Shown: positions 62,226 through 64,000 of the stretch, piece after piece
Layout of the letters: each line of letters opens with the position of its first letter
Position numbering within the stretch: position 1 is the first letter of the stretch
Source of the DNA: Terriglobia bacterium
GTDB lineage: Bacteria > Acidobacteriota > Terriglobia > Terriglobales > Acidobacteriaceae
NCBI GenBank assembly: GCA_020072815.1
Contig: JAIQGE010000015.1
Span: 1-64,000 of the forward strand
DNA: 64,000 bases
Direction: 5' to 3'
Program-made: the position numbers and the translations under genes
Notes under the pieces: generated by a model
Database searches by the model: none
The model's input: the letters and a program-made list of their open reading frames with translations, nothing else
Told to the model about the DNA's origin: nothing

Positions 62226-64000
62226 AACGGCTGCTGGTCATGCTGCTGATTTTCTGCGCGCTGTCCCCCGCCGGCTGGGGCGATGCCGGCGTTCTCATTC
62301 CTCGCGACAAGGCCCAGCCGGACGCGGCCATTCTCTCGCTGGAGGAGATGGAGATCACCGTGCGCATTGACAATCGCGATGCGCGCGTCTTCGTGAAACA
62401 GATCTTCGCCAACCACACCGGGCGCATCGAAGAAGGGAACTACGTCTTCGCGCTCAACAGCCGCGCCGTGGTCTCTGACTTCGCCACCTGGGACGGCCCT
62501 GTCCGCCTTCCCGCGGTGATTCTGGAACGCAAACGCGCGGAAGAGATTTACACCAATCTGAAATGGCAGGCCATTGATCCCGGCCTGTTGCAGATGGGCG
62601 AGCGCACCGCTGACGAAGCCAGCAAGACCGCCGTCTTCAGCGCCAAGATCGTTCCCATTCCCGCCTACGGCACCAAGCGCCTGGAGTTTGAATACCATGA
62701 GAGCATTCCGGTGGAGAGTTTCAAATCGTATTTCGCCATCGCGCTCAAACCGGAAGCCTATCATTCGCAGACCGCGCGGCGTCTGACCATCCATTTTGAA
62801 CTGCGCTCGGAACACGCCATCCGCGACTTCAAGCAAATCAGCGCGGCTTATCCGCTCAAGATCACGCAGAAGAACGCCAACAGCATCACTGGCGAATTCA
62901 CCGGAGACAACGTTGTTCTTGCGGAAGACTTCAACGTCCAGTATGACCTTGACTCTGGCGGCGGGGACACACTGCATGTGCTGACGTATCGCAATCCTGA
63001 TTCCGGCCAGCCTGATCCCACGGAGACCTCGCCACAGCGCAGCACGAACGAACCCGGCTTTGTGGAAGTGGAAGCCTTGCTGGCGGCGAAGAGCAGCGGT
63101 GCGCAGGCGGCGCGTCCGCCCCACAACGTGGTGGTGCTGTTTGATAACTCGCTCTCCATGCAGTGGGACAAGCTGGAGCGCAGTTATGAAGCAATGCAGA
63201 AAGTGCTGCATTCGCTCACTACGCAAGACAAGTTCAATTTGCTGCTGTTCAACAGCAAGATCGCTAACTTCCAGCCGGCCCCCGCCGCAGTGACTCCGGT
63301 GAGCTTGCAGCAGGCAACGGACTTTGTCCGCAACAGCCGCTTGCGCGGCGGGACTGATCTTCAACATGCCCTGGAAGCAGGCATGGCGCAGTGCGCGCAG
63401 GGCTCCAACAACTATCTGGTCGTCCTGACGGACGGCGACGCCACCCGCGGGACCATCCACAGCGGCAAGCTTGCTGCCTGGTACGCGGAGAAGTGGAAGG
63501 CGCTGCCGGATGCCAACCGCCCCAAATTGTTTGTCTTTGCCGTGGGCGACGACGCCAACCTTCCTCTGCTGCGTATGCTCACCCGCAATGACGGGCTACT
63601 CGAAAACGTGCTTTCCACTGAGTCGGCGGACTTCAAGCTGAATGCCTTCATTTCTAAGATGGGCCTGAACCCGATCGGCCAGTTGCGTATGGACGTGGAT
63701 CCGCAGGCGGCGCTCGACCTTATTTATCCTCTGCAGGACACCTCGTTCGCCGGCTCCATGGCCGCCTGGGTCGGGCAATACAAGTCGCCCGCCGGCAAGG
63801 TCAACTTTGACGTCCGCGGCGTGCGCGAAGGCCAGGCCTTTGACATTCACGGCTCAGCCTCGTTGCCGGAGAAATCGCTCGACCACCCGCAGCTTCCGCG
63901 CTTGTGGGCCAAGGCCCGGGTGGACGCATTGCTCGAGAAGATGGAGCGCGACGGCGAAGACCGCGCCAGCATTGATGAGATCATCCGCCTGGCGCGCAAG
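62222..64000 (+). CDS. VIT and VWA domain protein, cut by the window edge
   Basis: At least 593 residues, open to the right edge. The signal peptide is KRLLVMLLIFCALSPAGWG. A VIT domain follows (about 30-180: ILSLEEMEITVRIDNRDARV then FVKQIFANHTGRIEEGNYVF). A VWA domain starts near 300 with a MIDAS motif (VVLFDNSLSM, D-x-S-x-S) and the metal-site partner TDGDATRG; a further region continues downstream. Such proteins resemble inter-alpha-inhibitor and MarR-neighbour VIT proteins and act in surface ligand binding or protein assembly. It starts inside the stop of the propeller gene (ATGA). Confidence 0.85.
   Translation, partial: MKRLLVMLLIFCALSPAGWGDAGVLIPRDKAQPDAAILSLEEMEITVRIDNRDARVFVKQIFANHTGRIEEGNYVFALNSRAVVSDFATWDGPVRLPAVILERKRAEEIYTNLKWQAIDPGLLQMGERTADEASKTAVFSAKIVPIPAYGTKRLEFEYHESIPVESFKSYFAIALKPEAYHSQTARRLTIHFELRSEHAIRDFKQISAAYPLKITQKNANSITGEFTGDNVVLAEDFNVQYDLDSGGGDTLHVLTYRNPDSGQPDPTETSPQRSTNEPGFVEVEALLAAKSSGAQAARPPHNVVVLFDNSLSMQWDKLERSYEAMQKVLHSLTTQDKFNLLLFNSKIANFQPAPAAVTPVSLQQATDFVRNSRLRGGTDLQHALEAGMAQCAQGSNNYLVVLTDGDATRGTIHSGKLAAWYAEKWKALPDANRPKLFVFAVGDDANLPLLRMLTRNDGLLENVLSTESADFKLNAFISKMGLNPIGQLRMDVDPQAALDLIYPLQDTSFAGSMAAWVGQYKSPAGKVNFDVRGVREGQAFDIHGSASLPEKSLDHPQLPRLWAKARVDALLEKMERDGEDRASIDEIIRLARK

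Overview
The window looks like an Acidobacteriota chromosome (class Acidobacteriia or a relative). The basis is indirect. It carries a large Oar-like TonB-dependent receptor with a carboxypeptidase-type plug extension, VWA and beta-propeller secreted proteins, minor type IV pilins of the FimT-PilV-PilW-PilX type, a mraZ-rsmH-ftsL-ftsI cluster, formate-tetrahydrofolate ligase and B12-dependent methionine synthase, in high-GC DNA with strong Shine-Dalgarno sites and many ATGA overlaps.

The left part (1 to about 26.5 kb) reads as accessory DNA. Genes are sparse, intergenic stretches are long, and there are decayed gene remnants (a TMEM175-like C-terminus, an endonuclease/exonuclease/phosphatase N-terminus and a frameshifted XRE regulator). 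It also holds an IS91-family transposase with an overlapping partner ORF. At 26488-26535 there is the 3' part of a tRNA-Arg(CCG) gene without its 5' half, which is the signature of an integration site. If that reading is right, the island lies to the left of this scar and the core genome to its right.

The most striking system is at 4.2-13.6 kb on the minus strand. It comprises a sensor kinase, an NtrC-type sigma-54 activator, a tetrahaem cytochrome c built from four tandem modules, a CuA-type cupredoxin, a Tat-exported four-cluster ferredoxin, an NrfD/ActC-like quinone-reacting membrane protein with an added extracytoplasmic domain, a dihaem cytochrome c and a blue-copper protein. No molybdopterin or other catalytic subunit is present. 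Two intergenic regions carry the same 17-bp dyad (TGTCAGA-N4-CGGACA) upstream of -24/-12-like promoters, so the kinase/regulator pair probably controls the module. It resembles a stripped alternative-complex-III or Cbc4-type quinol:cytochrome/cupredoxin oxidoreductase.

From 14.4 to 22.7 kb there is a 1321-residue BNR beta-propeller protein, a vanadium-haloperoxidase-like enzyme and an orphan 725-residue membrane protein. The right part is denser. It holds a peptidoglycan-binding protein, fhs, a collagen-like surface protein, the minor pilin operon (31.6-35.5 kb), a VWA protein, an Arg/Asp heptad-repeat protein, and the division cluster with clear MraZ-box repeats. The division cluster stops after ftsI, where a four-helix-bundle gene flanked by a perfect 16-bp inverted repeat sits in place of the expected murE. 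Then come envelope-associated small proteins, a Spy-like protein, a single-domain response regulator, an OmpR-type two-component pair and metH. Next are a TonB-dependent receptor interrupted by one in-frame amber codon, yidD, and a propeller/VIT-VWA gene pair that runs off the right edge.
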